DNA of 39,572 bases from Candidatus Methanophagales archaeon (GCA_013139985.1 WSZT01000222.1:1-39572), one strand, 5' to 3'. Positions 8,096-16,359 are shown, counted from the first letter of the stretch. A program made the numbers and translations. The notes: a model not told the origin generated them from the sequence alone.

Positions 8096-10585
8096 ATGGA
8101 GGAAGAGGGTTTTCTGCTGGACATTGATTACATAACGGAAAAAGACGAAAAAGGTACTGAAAAGCCAGTGATAAGATTATGGTGCAAGAGCGAAGAGGGT
8201 GCGGATTTTATCGTTTTGGACAAGAATTTCGAGCCTTATTTTTATGCGTTTTCTTCTTCCCCTAAAAGTCACGATATAGAAGGAAAAAAGAGACAGATAG
8301 AAGAAATAGCTATAGCGAGAGAAGATGAAGCGATAAGAGTTAAGCGAGTGGAATTTTGCCAGAAGAAATTCCTCGGGGTCAATCAGAACGGCTTAAAAAT
8401 TTTCGCTTCTCATCCGAGACATGTTCCTCTACTGCGAGAGGCCGTCAGTAGGGTGGGTCTTACCGTGTTGGAAGCGGACATTCTATTTGCAATTCGGTAC
8501 CTGATAGACAAGCAGTTGAGACCTTTTGACGGTGTAATTGTAGAAGGCGAAGAAGTAGAGTTGAGTTATGGAACGGCTATTCTCGCTTCAAAGGTGACCT
8601 ACAATAAGATGGATGGGCTCCCGGCGCTAAAAATTCTCGCTTTTGATTGCGAGATGGCCACTCAGGGCGGGTATGGCATGCCTTCGCCTGCAAGAGATCC
8701 GATAATAATCATTTCCGTTGCATATTACGAGGGAGAAGAGGTAAAGTCAAAGGTGTTTGTGATAGATGATGAAGATTATGCACGTGGCGACGATGAAAAG
8801 CTACTAAGCGATTTTTTGGACTTTGTCGGACATTTACAGCCGAACATCATTGTGGGCTATAATTCAGACGGGTTTGACTGGCCGTATATACGTGAACGTG
8901 CGAAATTGTACGGACTTCGTCTGCGTGTGGGCGCAGATGGCAGCACGGTTCGTTTTGAAAAAGGGGGAGCATTGCCGGGAGTAAATATTAGAGGTAGGTT
9001 GAATGTAGACCTTTTTAAGCTTGCAAAGCGAGATCTGGACAGCGTGAAGGTAAAGAAATTGGAAAATGTAGCAGAATATCTCGGCGTAGTACGTAAAACG
9101 GAGCGCGTGAATTTATCGCCGCGCGAGATTAACGAAAGCTGGTTTAATCTCTCCGCACGAGAGCGATTATACGAATATGCAAAAGCGGATGCGGTCAGCG
9201 CGTTGGGGATAGCCACGAAGATGTTACCGCTGCAAATCGAGCTGTCTAAAATGGTTGGTTATCCGCTGGACGAGCTAGCAAAGATGGGTAGAGGCCGCCA
9301 GGTAGAAGCTTTTTTGACTGCCGAGGCCTTTAAACGGGGTGAGCTGGTACCTCCAAAAGGGGGATCGGAAAAGACATTCGAAGGCGGTTTCGTGCTGCCG
9401 CCGGAAAAGGGCCTGCACGAAGATGTCATCGCTCTCGACTTCTCTTCTATGTACCCTACTATCATGATCTCTTTTAACATCTCGCCCGATACTTTTGTGG
9501 CTGCGACGGAAGTCGGAGACGAAGAAGTCTATGTCGCACCAGAAGTGGGCTATGCATTCAGAAAATCGCCGGATGGATTCTTCAAAAGAATAATGAGCGA
9601 TTTGATTACGAGAAGGAGAGCGATAAAGGCGGATATGAAAAGTTATGACAAAGCGAGCGATGAATATCGGCTGTTAGATATACAACAGCAAAGTGTCAAG
9701 ATACTCACGAACAGCTTTTATGGCTATACTGGCTGGAGTGCCGCGAAGTTTTACAAGCGAGAATGCGCGGAAGCGACAACGGCATGGGGGCGCCATTTCA
9801 TAAAGCGTGCAGTGAAAATGGCGGAAGAGTCCGGGTTCAAGGTTATTTATGGCGATACCGATAGCATATTCGTAAAATTCCCGCTTGAGGTCGAAGGCGA
9901 TAGGAAAAAAGCGATATTGGAGAAAGCAGAAGAAATTTCCGCGCGAATAACAAAAGAACTCCCGCTTGAACTCGCATTCCAGGATTTCTTCAAAACCATC
10001 TTCTTTACGGGAAAGAAGAAGCGGTATGCCGCGCTTACTGATACGGGTGAAATCGTGGTTCGGGGATTAGAAGTGCGCCGTGGAGACTGGTGCGAGTTGG
10101 CGAAGGAGGTACAGACAGAAGTAATAGAGCTCATCTTAAGGGATAAAGATCCGGAGAAGGCTATGGCATATGTTAAAAGCGTAATAAAGGACTTAGAGCG
10201 TGGGGATTTGCCCGTGCATAAACTGATAATTTACAAAACGCTCACCCGAAAGATAAGTGCGTATGATACGAAGCAAGCGCATGTTATAGCAGCGGAAAAG
10301 GCTTTGGCTTCTTCGTCGCATATCGCATACGAAGTGGGCTCGAAAGTCCCTTACGTGATATTAAAAGGCGCGGGGAAGACAAGTGACCGTGCTTTCCCCA
10401 TTGATATTATGGAACGAAGCGAAAGGAACGAAATATACGCGGAGGGGAGAATATATCAGATAGACGTCTCTTATTATCTCCTGCATCAAGTAATACCTGT
10501 TGCCCATAGGGTGCTGCAACTTTTTGGTTATGTCACTTCATCTTTTGAGGTGGGGGGGCAGAAGACATTAGGGGATTGGTTTTAA
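8096..10585 (+). CDS. polB: Family B DNA polymerase with proofreading exonuclease
   Basis: The chosen start (ATG 8096, 829 residues) follows AAGGAAG by five bases and matches the usual archaeal PolB N-terminus (LDIDYITE). An upstream ATG at 8051 has no ribosome binding site. Exonuclease motifs are FDCEMA (~184), YNSDGFDWPYI (~255) and YAKADA (~360). Polymerase motif A is DFSSMYPTI (~449), motif B KILTNSFYGYTG (~535) and motif C YGDTDS (~585), with KKRYAAL after it. All catalytic acids are present and no intein interrupts motifs A-C. This is a replicative or repair polymerase of euryarchaeal PolB type. It is monocistronic, with a TTTAAAAAT box at 8030-8040. Confidence 0.97.
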   Translation: MEEEGFLLDIDYITEKDEKGTEKPVIRLWCKSEEGADFIVLDKNFEPYFYAFSSSPKSHDIEGKKRQIEEIAIAREDEAIRVKRVEFCQKKFLGVNQNGLKIFASHPRHVPLLREAVSRVGLTVLEADILFAIRYLIDKQLRPFDGVIVEGEEVELSYGTAILASKVTYNKMDGLPALKILAFDCEMATQGGYGMPSPARDPIIIISVAYYEGEEVKSKVFVIDDEDYARGDDEKLLSDFLDFVGHLQPNIIVGYNSDGFDWPYIRERAKLYGLRLRVGADGSTVRFEKGGALPGVNIRGRLNVDLFKLAKRDLDSVKVKKLENVAEYLGVVRKTERVNLSPREINESWFNLSARERLYEYAKADAVSALGIATKMLPLQIELSKMVGYPLDELAKMGRGRQVEAFLTAEAFKRGELVPPKGGSEKTFEGGFVLPPEKGLHEDVIALDFSSMYPTIMISFNISPDTFVAATEVGDEEVYVAPEVGYAFRKSPDGFFKRIMSDLITRRRAIKADMKSYDKASDEYRLLDIQQQSVKILTNSFYGYTGWSAAKFYKRECAEATTAWGRHFIKRAVKMAEESGFKVIYGDTDSIFVKFPLEVEGDRKKAILEKAEEISARITKELPLELAFQDFFKTIFFTGKKKRYAALTDTGEIVVRGLEVRRGDWCELAKEVQTEVIELILRDKDPEKAMAYVKSVIKDLERGDLPVHKLIIYKTLTRKISAYDTKQAHVIAAEKALASSSHIAYEVGSKVPYVILKGAGKTSDRAFPIDIMERSERNEIYAEGRIYQIDVSYYLLHQVIPVAHRVLQLFGYVTSSFEVGGQKTLGDWF

Positions 10586-10607
10586 TGATGTTAATAAGGT
10601 CAAGTAA

Positions 10608-10625
10608 CCGAAAAGCTTTTATATA
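10608..10625 (+). promoter_or_regulatory. BRE + TATA promoter of the histone gene
   Basis: CCGAAAAGCTTTTATATA is a near-ideal archaeal BRE/TATA element. The predicted transcription start is about 10646-10650, downstream of the ATG at 10644 but upstream of the ATG at 10656, which supports the shorter histone start. The same BRE-TATA form recurs before several other genes in the window. Confidence 0.8.
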
Positions 10626-10655
10626 CCCACCCATTATCTTATCATGGTAATAAAA

Positions 10656-10856
10656 ATGGCTGAACTACCTATAGCACCTGTAACCAGGTTGGTGAGAAAT
10701 GCCGGAGCAGAACGAGTAAGCGAAGACGCAAGTATGGCACTAGTAGAGATTTTAGAGGCAGAAGGCGAGAAAATAGCTGCAAAAGCAGTAAGCCTCGCTA
10801 AGCACGCTGGAAGGAAGACCGTAAAAAAGGAAGACATCGAAGAAGCAATAGCATAA
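10656..10856 (+). CDS. Archaeal histone
   Basis: 66 residues, the size of a single histone fold without tails. The signatures are ELPIAPVTRL at the N-terminus, AGAERVS, and HAGRKTVKKEDIE at the second loop/C-terminal helix, closely following the HMf-type family. It dimerises and wraps DNA into chromatin. The ATG at 10656 is preferred over the one at 10644 because it matches family N-termini and because the promoter places transcription initiation between the two. It lacks the basic C-terminal residues (RRFKK-like) of HMfB and ends at EEAIA. A strong promoter and a terminator flank it, as expected for an abundant protein. Confidence 0.95.
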   Translation: MAELPIAPVTRLVRNAGAERVSEDASMALVEILEAEGEKIAAKAVSLAKHAGRKTVKKEDIEEAIA

Positions 10857-10861
10857 ACCAA

Positions 10862-10918
10862 AAAGGGTATTAAAAGGGGAATTAGTAAATTTACCCTTTA
10901 TCTTATTTTTTCTTTTTA
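10862..10918 (+). terminator. Histone transcription terminator
   Basis: The inverted repeat AAAGGGTA (10862-10869) / TACCCTTT (10892-10899) has a 22-base loop and is followed by a T-rich run to 10918. Archaeal termination depends mostly on the T tract; the hairpin is supportive. Confidence 0.6.
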
Positions 10919-10921
10919 TCA

Positions 10922-11449
<528 letters not shown>

Positions 11450-11453
11450 TTAT

Positions 11454-11463
11454 CTTTTATATG
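11454..11463 (+). promoter_or_regulatory. TATA box of the DJ-1/PfpI gene
   Basis: CTTTTATATG lies about 48 bases before the ATG. It leaves a ~20-base leader that carries the ribosome binding site GAGGTGAT at 11493-11500. Confidence 0.55.
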
Positions 11464-11505
11464 CCCTTACTTCTAACTAAACATACGTAGATGAGGTGAT
11501 TTGAA

Positions 11506-12054
11506 ATGACTAAGGCGGTATTATTTTTAGCTACTGGGTTTGAGGATGTTGAAGTTGCAGGTATTATAGATACACTCAGTAGAGGCGGAGTAGAAGTAGT
11601 AATTGCGGGTCTACAAGCAGGAGCTATTGAAGGCAAGTATAGAATAAAAGTGGTTCCTGATATAGAGATTGATGAGATAGAGCTCGAAAAATACGATGCC
11701 ATCATTTTACCCGGGGGATACCCGGGTTATGCTAATCTCGGAGCGGATAGAAGAGTTTTAGACTCTGTCAAGAAAGCATTTGAAATAGGGATCTTCGTGG
11801 CTGCAATTTGTGGGGCACCCTCTGTCTTAGCAAAGGCGGGGGTATTAAAAGGTAAAAAAGCGACAATTTATCCGGGGATGGAAGCGGAGTTGACCGGGGC
11901 GAAGCCTAGCAATGAGCGAGTTGTTGTTGATGGTACTGTTGTTACCAGCCAGGGTCCGGGTACGGCGCTAGAATTTGGAGTTAAATTAGTAGAGATATTA
12001 GCAGGCGAGAAGAGAGCTCAAGCGCTTAAAGAAGAACTCGTAGCGGATTTTTAA
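11506..12054 (+). CDS. DJ-1/PfpI superfamily protein
   Basis: A 182-residue single-domain protein of the class I glutamine amidotransferase-like fold. The nucleophile elbow is AAICGAPSVLAKAG (Cys near residue 105), with the conserved Glu near residue 13 in ATGFEDVE, and PGGYPG as the second family motif. This arrangement is closest to DJ-1/YajL-type proteins rather than to hexameric PfpI peptidases. Its role is probably protein or metabolite deglycation, or redox protection; the exact activity cannot be told. The ribosome binding site GAGGTGAT is five bases from the ATG. Monocistronic. Confidence 0.9.
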   Translation: MTKAVLFLATGFEDVEVAGIIDTLSRGGVEVVIAGLQAGAIEGKYRIKVVPDIEIDEIELEKYDAIILPGGYPGYANLGADRRVLDSVKKAFEIGIFVAAICGAPSVLAKAGVLKGKKATIYPGMEAELTGAKPSNERVVVDGTVVTSQGPGTALEFGVKLVEILAGEKRAQALKEELVADF

Positions 12055-12090
12055 GACAAAAAATAAGAGGAGGATACTCAAATTCCTCCT
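12051..12090 (-). terminator. Terminator of the Yip1-family gene, overlapping its stop codon
   Basis: On the minus strand AGGAGGA (12090-12084) pairs with TCCTCCT (12074-12068) around a nine-base loop that contains the TGA stop. It is followed by CTTATTTTTTG. It also lies just past the end of the convergent DJ-1 gene. Confidence 0.6.
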
Positions 12091-12713
12091 AATCCCGATC
12101 CTCCCGGCCATGTGCACATCGGTCCTTGCGGCATCGTAGACATAATCGAAGCAAATATTGCTACGATGATGATTGCTGGAATGATTATTGCGAGAATCAC
12201 TGCGAGAACCGCTTTTCCAGTAGATATCTCGTGTAGCTGCCTTACGCCGAGGATTGCCACGATAATCATCCATATCTCTGCGATGAAGTTTACAATGGGA
12301 ATCCAGCCTAATAGGCAGTATGGTGTCGTACCATACATAACTGCTTTTATAGTCTGCCCTACGCCCTTTCTGCCGCCAACAAGGTACACCCAGAGGTGAA
12401 TCCAAAGTCCATCAATAAAAGCACCAATTATTCCACCGACTAGTACTGCGATAAAAAGCACTACGGGGATTACTGCGAGCAATGGCCCAATTTCTGCTAA
12501 CGGTAGTGCGTCAGGCGGTAGAAACGCATTGGACATCCCTAAAATCCACTGAAAAGCTACTGCTCCTATGATTGCAACAATCACTGCTAATATCAATAGA
12601 ATAACGACAAAGTACTTGAAAGCATCGCCAATTGTGTCTTCCTTAGAGGCATCGAATGTTTCCGAAGGACTGAACAAAAATCCCTTTATTCTTTCTCCTA
12701 TACTCAGTACCAT
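12078..12713 (-). CDS. Yip1-family integral membrane protein, copy 1
   Basis: A 211-residue protein with a short amphipathic N-terminus (ERIKGFLFSPSETFDASKEDTIGDAFKY) and five hydrophobic segments, matching the Yip1 domain layout common in archaeal membrane proteins. The stretch GGRKGVGQTIKAVMYGTTPY-LLGWIP is shared almost unchanged with the second copy at 20738. Its C-terminus is Met/Cys/Pro-rich (TMPQGPMCTWPGG), unlike that of the paralog. Function unknown; Yip1 proteins in eukaryotes act in membrane trafficking, but this cannot be transferred. It has a strong BRE/TATA promoter and a terminator. Confidence 0.85.
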   Translation of the reverse strand: MVLSIGERIKGFLFSPSETFDASKEDTIGDAFKYFVVILLILAVIVAIIGAVAFQWILGMSNAFLPPDALPLAEIGPLLAVIPVVLFIAVLVGGIIGAFIDGLWIHLWVYLVGGRKGVGQTIKAVMYGTTPYCLLGWIPIVNFIAEIWMIIVAILGVRQLHEISTGKAVLAVILAIIIPAIIIVAIFASIMSTMPQGPMCTWPGGSGLGGI

Positions 12714-12744
12714 TTGTGGTCACTGAACTACCAGAAGTAGATTA

Positions 12745-12764
12745 CCATTTATAAACTTTTCGGT
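12745..12764 (-). promoter_or_regulatory. BRE + TATA promoter of Yip1 copy 1
   Basis: On the minus strand it reads ACCGAAAAGTTTATAAATGG, about 35-50 bases upstream of the ATG. It is the same element as at the histone and cytochrome genes. Confidence 0.75.
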
Positions 12765-12822
12765 TATGTTGTGCATCGTCCATTGATTTCTCTCGGAGAT
12801 TTATTATCGCCTGTCATTCACT

Positions 12823-13944
12823 TCACAGTTTCATCCTACCTACGTCCACGTATCTAATCCCCTCAGCTACGGCAAAGGCGAATATCATCCTCTTCCTTAC
12901 GCCGTGTGCGAGCCTTACTGCCCTTGATAGTTCCGGCAAGGGGAAAACATGCTCTTCGGAAAGTACGTGGACTAAATACAACGAGTGTTTCAGTTGCATC
13001 GCTTTGTAGACCCGGAAATGTGAACCGAACTTAAACCCGGTCTTCACCATCTGTCCCTTTTCCATCAAATCCGCGTAAACCGCATATTTAGCTCGGAAAT
13101 CCGTTTCTATTGCGCTTGCATATTCGATGAATCGCTCAAAGGGTTGAGAGTTGAGAGTTGAGAGTTGAGGCGCTACTTCCATCTCCAGCATACCTTTTCG
13201 CATCAGAAAAGCAGCTTCGAGAAAAGAAAGCAGCAGCCGCTTCTCCTTCGTTAAATTACCATAAAAATAGGTCCTGTAAAGAGTATCCGCCAAATCTGCA
13301 TCCCATAGGACTACCCGATCGCCGAACAGGCTCGCTTTTACTTTTATTTTTAGCTCTTCTTTTCTCGCTTCCCGCTTCTCAAACTTAGCGTCTTTCACTT
13401 CATAGTATGTGATGTCGCTTTCTTCATCAACAACCGCAATAATAGGCGCTTTTCGCATGTTACGAGCTAAAATAAGCAGCTCAACTAATTCTTTTAACGA
13501 TATAGTATCGCTTTCCGAAAGAATACGAATGAAATATCTCGCGGGCTTCTCTCCTGGCTTAACGCCACGAGGATAAAGCCAGAAATCTACTCCGCCTGGC
13601 TGTACTACATAGCCTCGCTCTTTTAAGTCATTGTAGACGATGTATCTCAATCCGAACTCGGGGGAGATGGCCAATGCACGCTTCAAGAACTCGTCCGGAC
13701 TCATCTCTTTCCCTTCTTCATCTTTTATCTCTATCTTATCAGTTTCAAGCAGACCCGCAGCTTCTTCCAACTCTAACCTGCCCCTTTTCCTGCCGTGCCC
13801 TTTCACAAGAGACTCAGCTTCTGATCCCGCTACTATAACCTTTCCGCCTGAAAGTACTCCTTGCATCATTCCTTTTTTATTACTGATTTTATTTAAGAGG
13901 TTTTTATTTATATTGAGGAATCCAAATTCTTCCGCATATTTCAC
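12823..13944 (-). CDS. endA: tRNA-splicing endonuclease, two-repeat (EndA alpha2 type)
   Basis: A 373-residue protein made of two related halves, as in the Archaeoglobus-type homodimeric enzyme, which cuts bulge-helix-bulge motifs in pre-tRNA. Each half ends in a nuclease-like domain: residues ~105-195 (structural half) and ~275-373 (catalytic half; FGSHFRVYKA near 305, HSLYLVHV, GVRKRMIFAFA near 353). The catalytic His and Lys are visible. The position of the catalytic Tyr (11 residues before the His) reads Gln (EKGQMVKTG), while the structural half keeps GYVV. A heptanucleotide repeat at 13143-13169 lengthens the region just before the catalytic domain. Start codon GTG. It is somewhat longer than typical two-repeat enzymes. 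Confidence 0.9.
   Translation of the reverse strand: MKYAEEFGFLNINKNLLNKISNKKGMMQGVLSGGKVIVAGSEAESLVKGHGRKRGRLELEEAAGLLETDKIEIKDEEGKEMSPDEFLKRALAISPEFGLRYIVYNDLKERGYVVQPGGVDFWLYPRGVKPGEKPARYFIRILSESDTISLKELVELLILARNMRKAPIIAVVDEESDITYYEVKDAKFEKREARKEELKIKVKASLFGDRVVLWDADLADTLYRTYFYGNLTKEKRLLLSFLEAAFLMRKGMLEMEVAPQLSTLNSQPFERFIEYASAIETDFRAKYAVYADLMEKGQMVKTGFKFGSHFRVYKAMQLKHSLYLVHVLSEEHVFPLPELSRAVRLAHGVRKRMIFAFAVAEGIRYVDVGRMKL
13143..13169. repeat. Heptanucleotide tandem repeat inside endA
   Basis: Almost four copies of GTTGAGA (on the minus strand TCTCAAC) in a row. It is in frame and encodes QLSTLNSQ in EndA. Such CTCAACTCTCAACTC arrays are usually intergenic. Confidence 0.8.
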
Positions 13945-13968
13945 GGGTTAGTTAGTATCACGGAAAAA

Positions 13969-13984
13969 CCGAAAACTTTATATC
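13969..13984 (+). promoter_or_regulatory. BRE + TATA promoter of the nine-heme cytochrome gene
   Basis: CCGAAAACTTTATATC. The predicted transcription start is near 14005-14010, giving a leader of about 100 bases that includes a 19-codon ORF. Confidence 0.75.
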
Positions 13985-14032
13985 CCCAATAACAGCTACT
14001 ATATAGTACTAGTACCCTTGGAAGAGGGGACT

Positions 14033-14092
14033 ATGAAAAGGCAAAATGAAAGCTGCCGCGAAGGGCGGCGGAAAAATGATGAAAAAAAATAG
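14033..14092 (+). CDS. Possible 19-residue leader ORF upstream of the cytochrome
   Basis: ATG to TAG encodes MKRQNESCREGRRKNDEKK, a very basic peptide with one Cys. It is preceded by a purine-rich GGAAGAGGGG. Its stop codon overlaps the GGGGGTGAT ribosome binding site of the cytochrome gene, so its translation could affect cytochrome initiation. It could equally be chance in a purine-rich leader. Confidence 0.25.
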   Translation: MKRQNESCREGRRKNDEKK

Positions 14093-14110
14093 GGGGTGAT
14101 AGATGAAAAA

Positions 14111-15229
14111 ATGAAACATATTTATAATTGGGCGCGAAAAAATGCGAAGACTATATTGCCATTATTGATTGTTGCAGTGCTATCGGTATCGCTGGGGTGT
14201 ACAGCGGTAACAGCGGCTGACGAAGACTTTGGAGGTTGTGAGATGTGTCACTCAGATATTGCCGAGACTTTTTCGACAACACTTCACTACACCGGTGCTG
14301 GGATGATGAACGAATACGTGAGGCATTCTGCAGAAGAGTTTGGCATAGACATGGATGAATATTATAAAAAGTGGAACTGTTCTAAATGCCATATCACAAC
14401 TTGCGAAAAGTGCCATGTGGGATATGAAGCCAAGATGGGGCATGGCGACCAGACTCAAGAGATAACCATAGATACATGTGATCCATGCCACAAACCGAAG
14501 CAGACATCGACTTTTGTGGGCGATATGGCAGGACATAAGGAAAAGGGACCTCACGCTGATGTACATTATGAGAAGGGACTTATCTGCACGGACTGCCATG
14601 ATGCGGAAGATATGCACGGTGATGGAACCTACTACAAATCCCTGGATGATCCAGGTGCAGTAAAGGCAAAGTGTGAGGACTGCCACGAAGCTTCTGATAT
14701 AATGGCGCACACAATTCACGGCGATACACTTGACTGCACCGCTTGCCATACTGGATGGTCTCTGACCTGTACTGGCTGCCATCTGGAAACCAGGCCACCT
14801 TATGCTAGTGTATATGACGAGTTCTATCTCGGTGTGGCAGCCGATGGCAAGATAAAGCCGTTCCTTAGGATGGAGACAGAATATAAGAATGAGACCCATG
14901 TAGCGTATGGTGCGTACTTCACGCATACAATAACAAAAGATGCAAAAGACTGCGCATTCTGCCACGAGAACCCAGAGGTGCTCTGTGAAGGTTGCGAGGC
15001 GGCTATTCACGAAGAAGGAGCTTCATTTATATCGCAAGAGACGATAGACAAAATTTTAGCTGTAGATATATCAGCGGCAGCTAAAGCACCAACAGCAGCA
15101 GCGCCCGCGGAAACACCAGCAGCAGCAGCGCCCGCGGAAACACCAACAGCAAAACCACCTGGTTTCGAACTGATATTCGCATTGATTGCAATTGCAGTGG
15201 TTGTAGTTCTTGCAAAGCGGAGACGTTAA
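14111..15229 (+). CDS. Nine-heme cytochrome c with PGF-CTERM-like surface anchor
   Basis: About 372 residues. A basic N-terminus and hydrophobic segment (LLIVAVLSVSLG) form a signal peptide. Nine CxxCH motifs follow (CEMCH, CSKCH, CEKCH, CDPCH, CTDCH, CEDCH, CTACH, CTGCH, CAFCH), plus a tenth, altered site CEGCE. After an Ala/Pro/Thr linker with a 27-nt repeat, the protein ends PPGFELIF + hydrophobic segment + AKRRR, the layout of archaeosortase (ArtA) PGF-CTERM signals, so it is probably attached to the outer face of the membrane. Likely role: extracellular electron transfer. ATG 14111 is preferred over GTG 14096, which lies within the GGGGGTGAT ribosome binding site. It has its own promoter and terminator. 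Confidence 0.9.
   Translation: MKHIYNWARKNAKTILPLLIVAVLSVSLGCTAVTAADEDFGGCEMCHSDIAETFSTTLHYTGAGMMNEYVRHSAEEFGIDMDEYYKKWNCSKCHITTCEKCHVGYEAKMGHGDQTQEITIDTCDPCHKPKQTSTFVGDMAGHKEKGPHADVHYEKGLICTDCHDAEDMHGDGTYYKSLDDPGAVKAKCEDCHEASDIMAHTIHGDTLDCTACHTGWSLTCTGCHLETRPPYASVYDEFYLGVAADGKIKPFLRMETEYKNETHVAYGAYFTHTITKDAKDCAFCHENPEVLCEGCEAAIHEEGASFISQETIDKILAVDISAAAKAPTAAAPAETPAAAAPAETPTAKPPGFELIFALIAIAVVVVLAKRRR
15087..15150 (+). repeat. 27-nt tandem repeat in the cytochrome linker
   Basis: A little over two copies of a GC-rich 27-nt unit encoding (A/T)P(T/A)AAAPAE. It forms a low-complexity spacer between the heme domain and the membrane tail, as is common before sorting signals. Confidence 0.75.
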
Positions 15230-15241
15230 TTAAAGAAGGGC

Positions 15242-15287
15242 AAGGGTCTTGGCGGACTTGGTTGGACCCTTTATTTTTTTCTTTTTT
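15242..15287 (+). terminator. Terminator of the nine-heme cytochrome gene
   Basis: AAGGGTC (15242-15248) pairs with GACCCTT (15265-15271) and is followed by TTATTTTTTTCTTTTTT. Confidence 0.75.
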
Positions 15288-15323
15288 GCGTTTAGCAGAG
15301 TGAGAAAGAAGAAGCGATAAAAG

Positions 15324-16343
15324 ATGAACGTAATAAAAGGGCAGGTCAAGCTGGGCAAGCAGGATAAAGAACTGCTACAGTTATTACAGGATAATTTCCC
15401 GGTGGAGAAAAGACCATGGACTAATTTAGGGAAGATACTCGGTATCCCGGAGGAAGAGGTGCTATCACGCATCCAACGGCTTTCCTCTGATGGCTTTATC
15501 CGTAAACTCCGCACGATCCTCGATGCCAAAAAATTGAATACATGTTCCTCTACTCTGATGGCGATGAAAGTGCCTGAGGAGAAGATGGACGGGGTTGTCA
15601 ATGTCGTTAATGAATACATGAGTGTGACTCACAACTATCGCCGTGAGCATGACTACAATCTCTGGTTTACCGTTACAACGTGCGGTGGTAAAGATTTAGG
15701 AAGCACGGTGGAAGAGATAAAGAGAAGAACCGGAATCAGGGAGCATGACATCTTAGACCTCCCTACTACCTCTGTGTTTAAGATAGACGTCCGGTTTAAA
15801 TTCACCAATGGCGGTGTAAAAGCGATGACCGGGAACTCTAACGGAAATTCTAACGGAAACACTAACATGAACAATGCGGATAAGATAAATAAGGCTATTA
15901 TACACAGCACGCAGGAAGGAATACCCTTAGTGAATGAGCCATTCGCGGAAATAGCAAAGGAGGCAGGGATAAGTCAGGACGAAGTGATCGCGCGGTTACA
16001 GGAGCTGATAAGTGTGGGTGTTATCAAGCGATTAGGTATTTCGGTCAACCAACGAAAGGTAGGCATCGTGGCTAATGCTGTAGTGGCGTGGAAGGTGCCT
16101 AGAGAGCAGGTGAAACGCGTTGGGAATATGCTGTCGGCATATAAAGAGATAACTCACTGCTACGAACGAGTGACCGTGCCCGGAAAGTGGGAACACAATT
16201 TGTTCACTGTCATTCACGGTTACAACCGTGAATCAGTAGAAGAACTCGCTAGAATGATGTCTGAAGCCGTTGGCATCTCTGACTATCTGGTCATGTTCAG
16301 TAATGGTCAATTTAAACGGACAAGTGTTATGCATCCATACTAA
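15324..16343 (+). CDS. ahbA-ahbB: Siroheme decarboxylase, AhbA-AhbB fusion
   Basis: 339 residues made of two Lrp/AsnC-like units of ~160 residues, each with a winged helix followed by a RAM-like ferredoxin fold. The first carries HNYRREHDYNLWFTV (~103-117). The second carries HCYERVTVPGKWEHNLFTVIHG near 275-296, matching the His/Tyr/Arg-rich active-site segments of siroheme decarboxylases AhbA/AhbB and NirD/L/G/H. The units are joined by a low-complexity linker (NSNGNSNGNTNMNN, residues ~171-184) encoded by a 12-nt repeat. The enzyme removes two acetate carboxyls from siroheme, giving 12,18-didecarboxysiroheme, the first step of the alternative heme route. AhbA and AhbB are usually separate genes. 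It follows the cytochrome terminator by about 35 bases. Confidence 0.85.
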   Translation: MNVIKGQVKLGKQDKELLQLLQDNFPVEKRPWTNLGKILGIPEEEVLSRIQRLSSDGFIRKLRTILDAKKLNTCSSTLMAMKVPEEKMDGVVNVVNEYMSVTHNYRREHDYNLWFTVTTCGGKDLGSTVEEIKRRTGIREHDILDLPTTSVFKIDVRFKFTNGGVKAMTGNSNGNSNGNTNMNNADKINKAIIHSTQEGIPLVNEPFAEIAKEAGISQDEVIARLQELISVGVIKRLGISVNQRKVGIVANAVVAWKVPREQVKRVGNMLSAYKEITHCYERVTVPGKWEHNLFTVIHGYNRESVEELARMMSEAVGISDYLVMFSNGQFKRTSVMHPY

Positions 16344-16354
16344 ACTAAACTAAA
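16341..16354 (+). other. Multi-frame stop cassette at the end of ahbAB
   Basis: The stop codon begins TAAACTAAACTAAA, which closes more than one frame. The same sequence follows the stop codon of the Yip1 gene at 21296. Confidence 0.5.
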
Positions 16355-16359
16355 AACAC

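Noticed and set aside
14252-15010. A 252-codon open frame antisense to the nine-heme cytochrome
   Set aside because: The opposite strand encodes nine clear heme sites. The antisense frame is open because of the codon bias of the cytochrome gene and has no ribosome binding site or recognisable features.
15087-15150. Ala/Pro repeat in the cytochrome as a novel element
   Set aside because: Low-complexity linkers before C-terminal sorting tails are ordinary; the repeat is recorded only as a feature.
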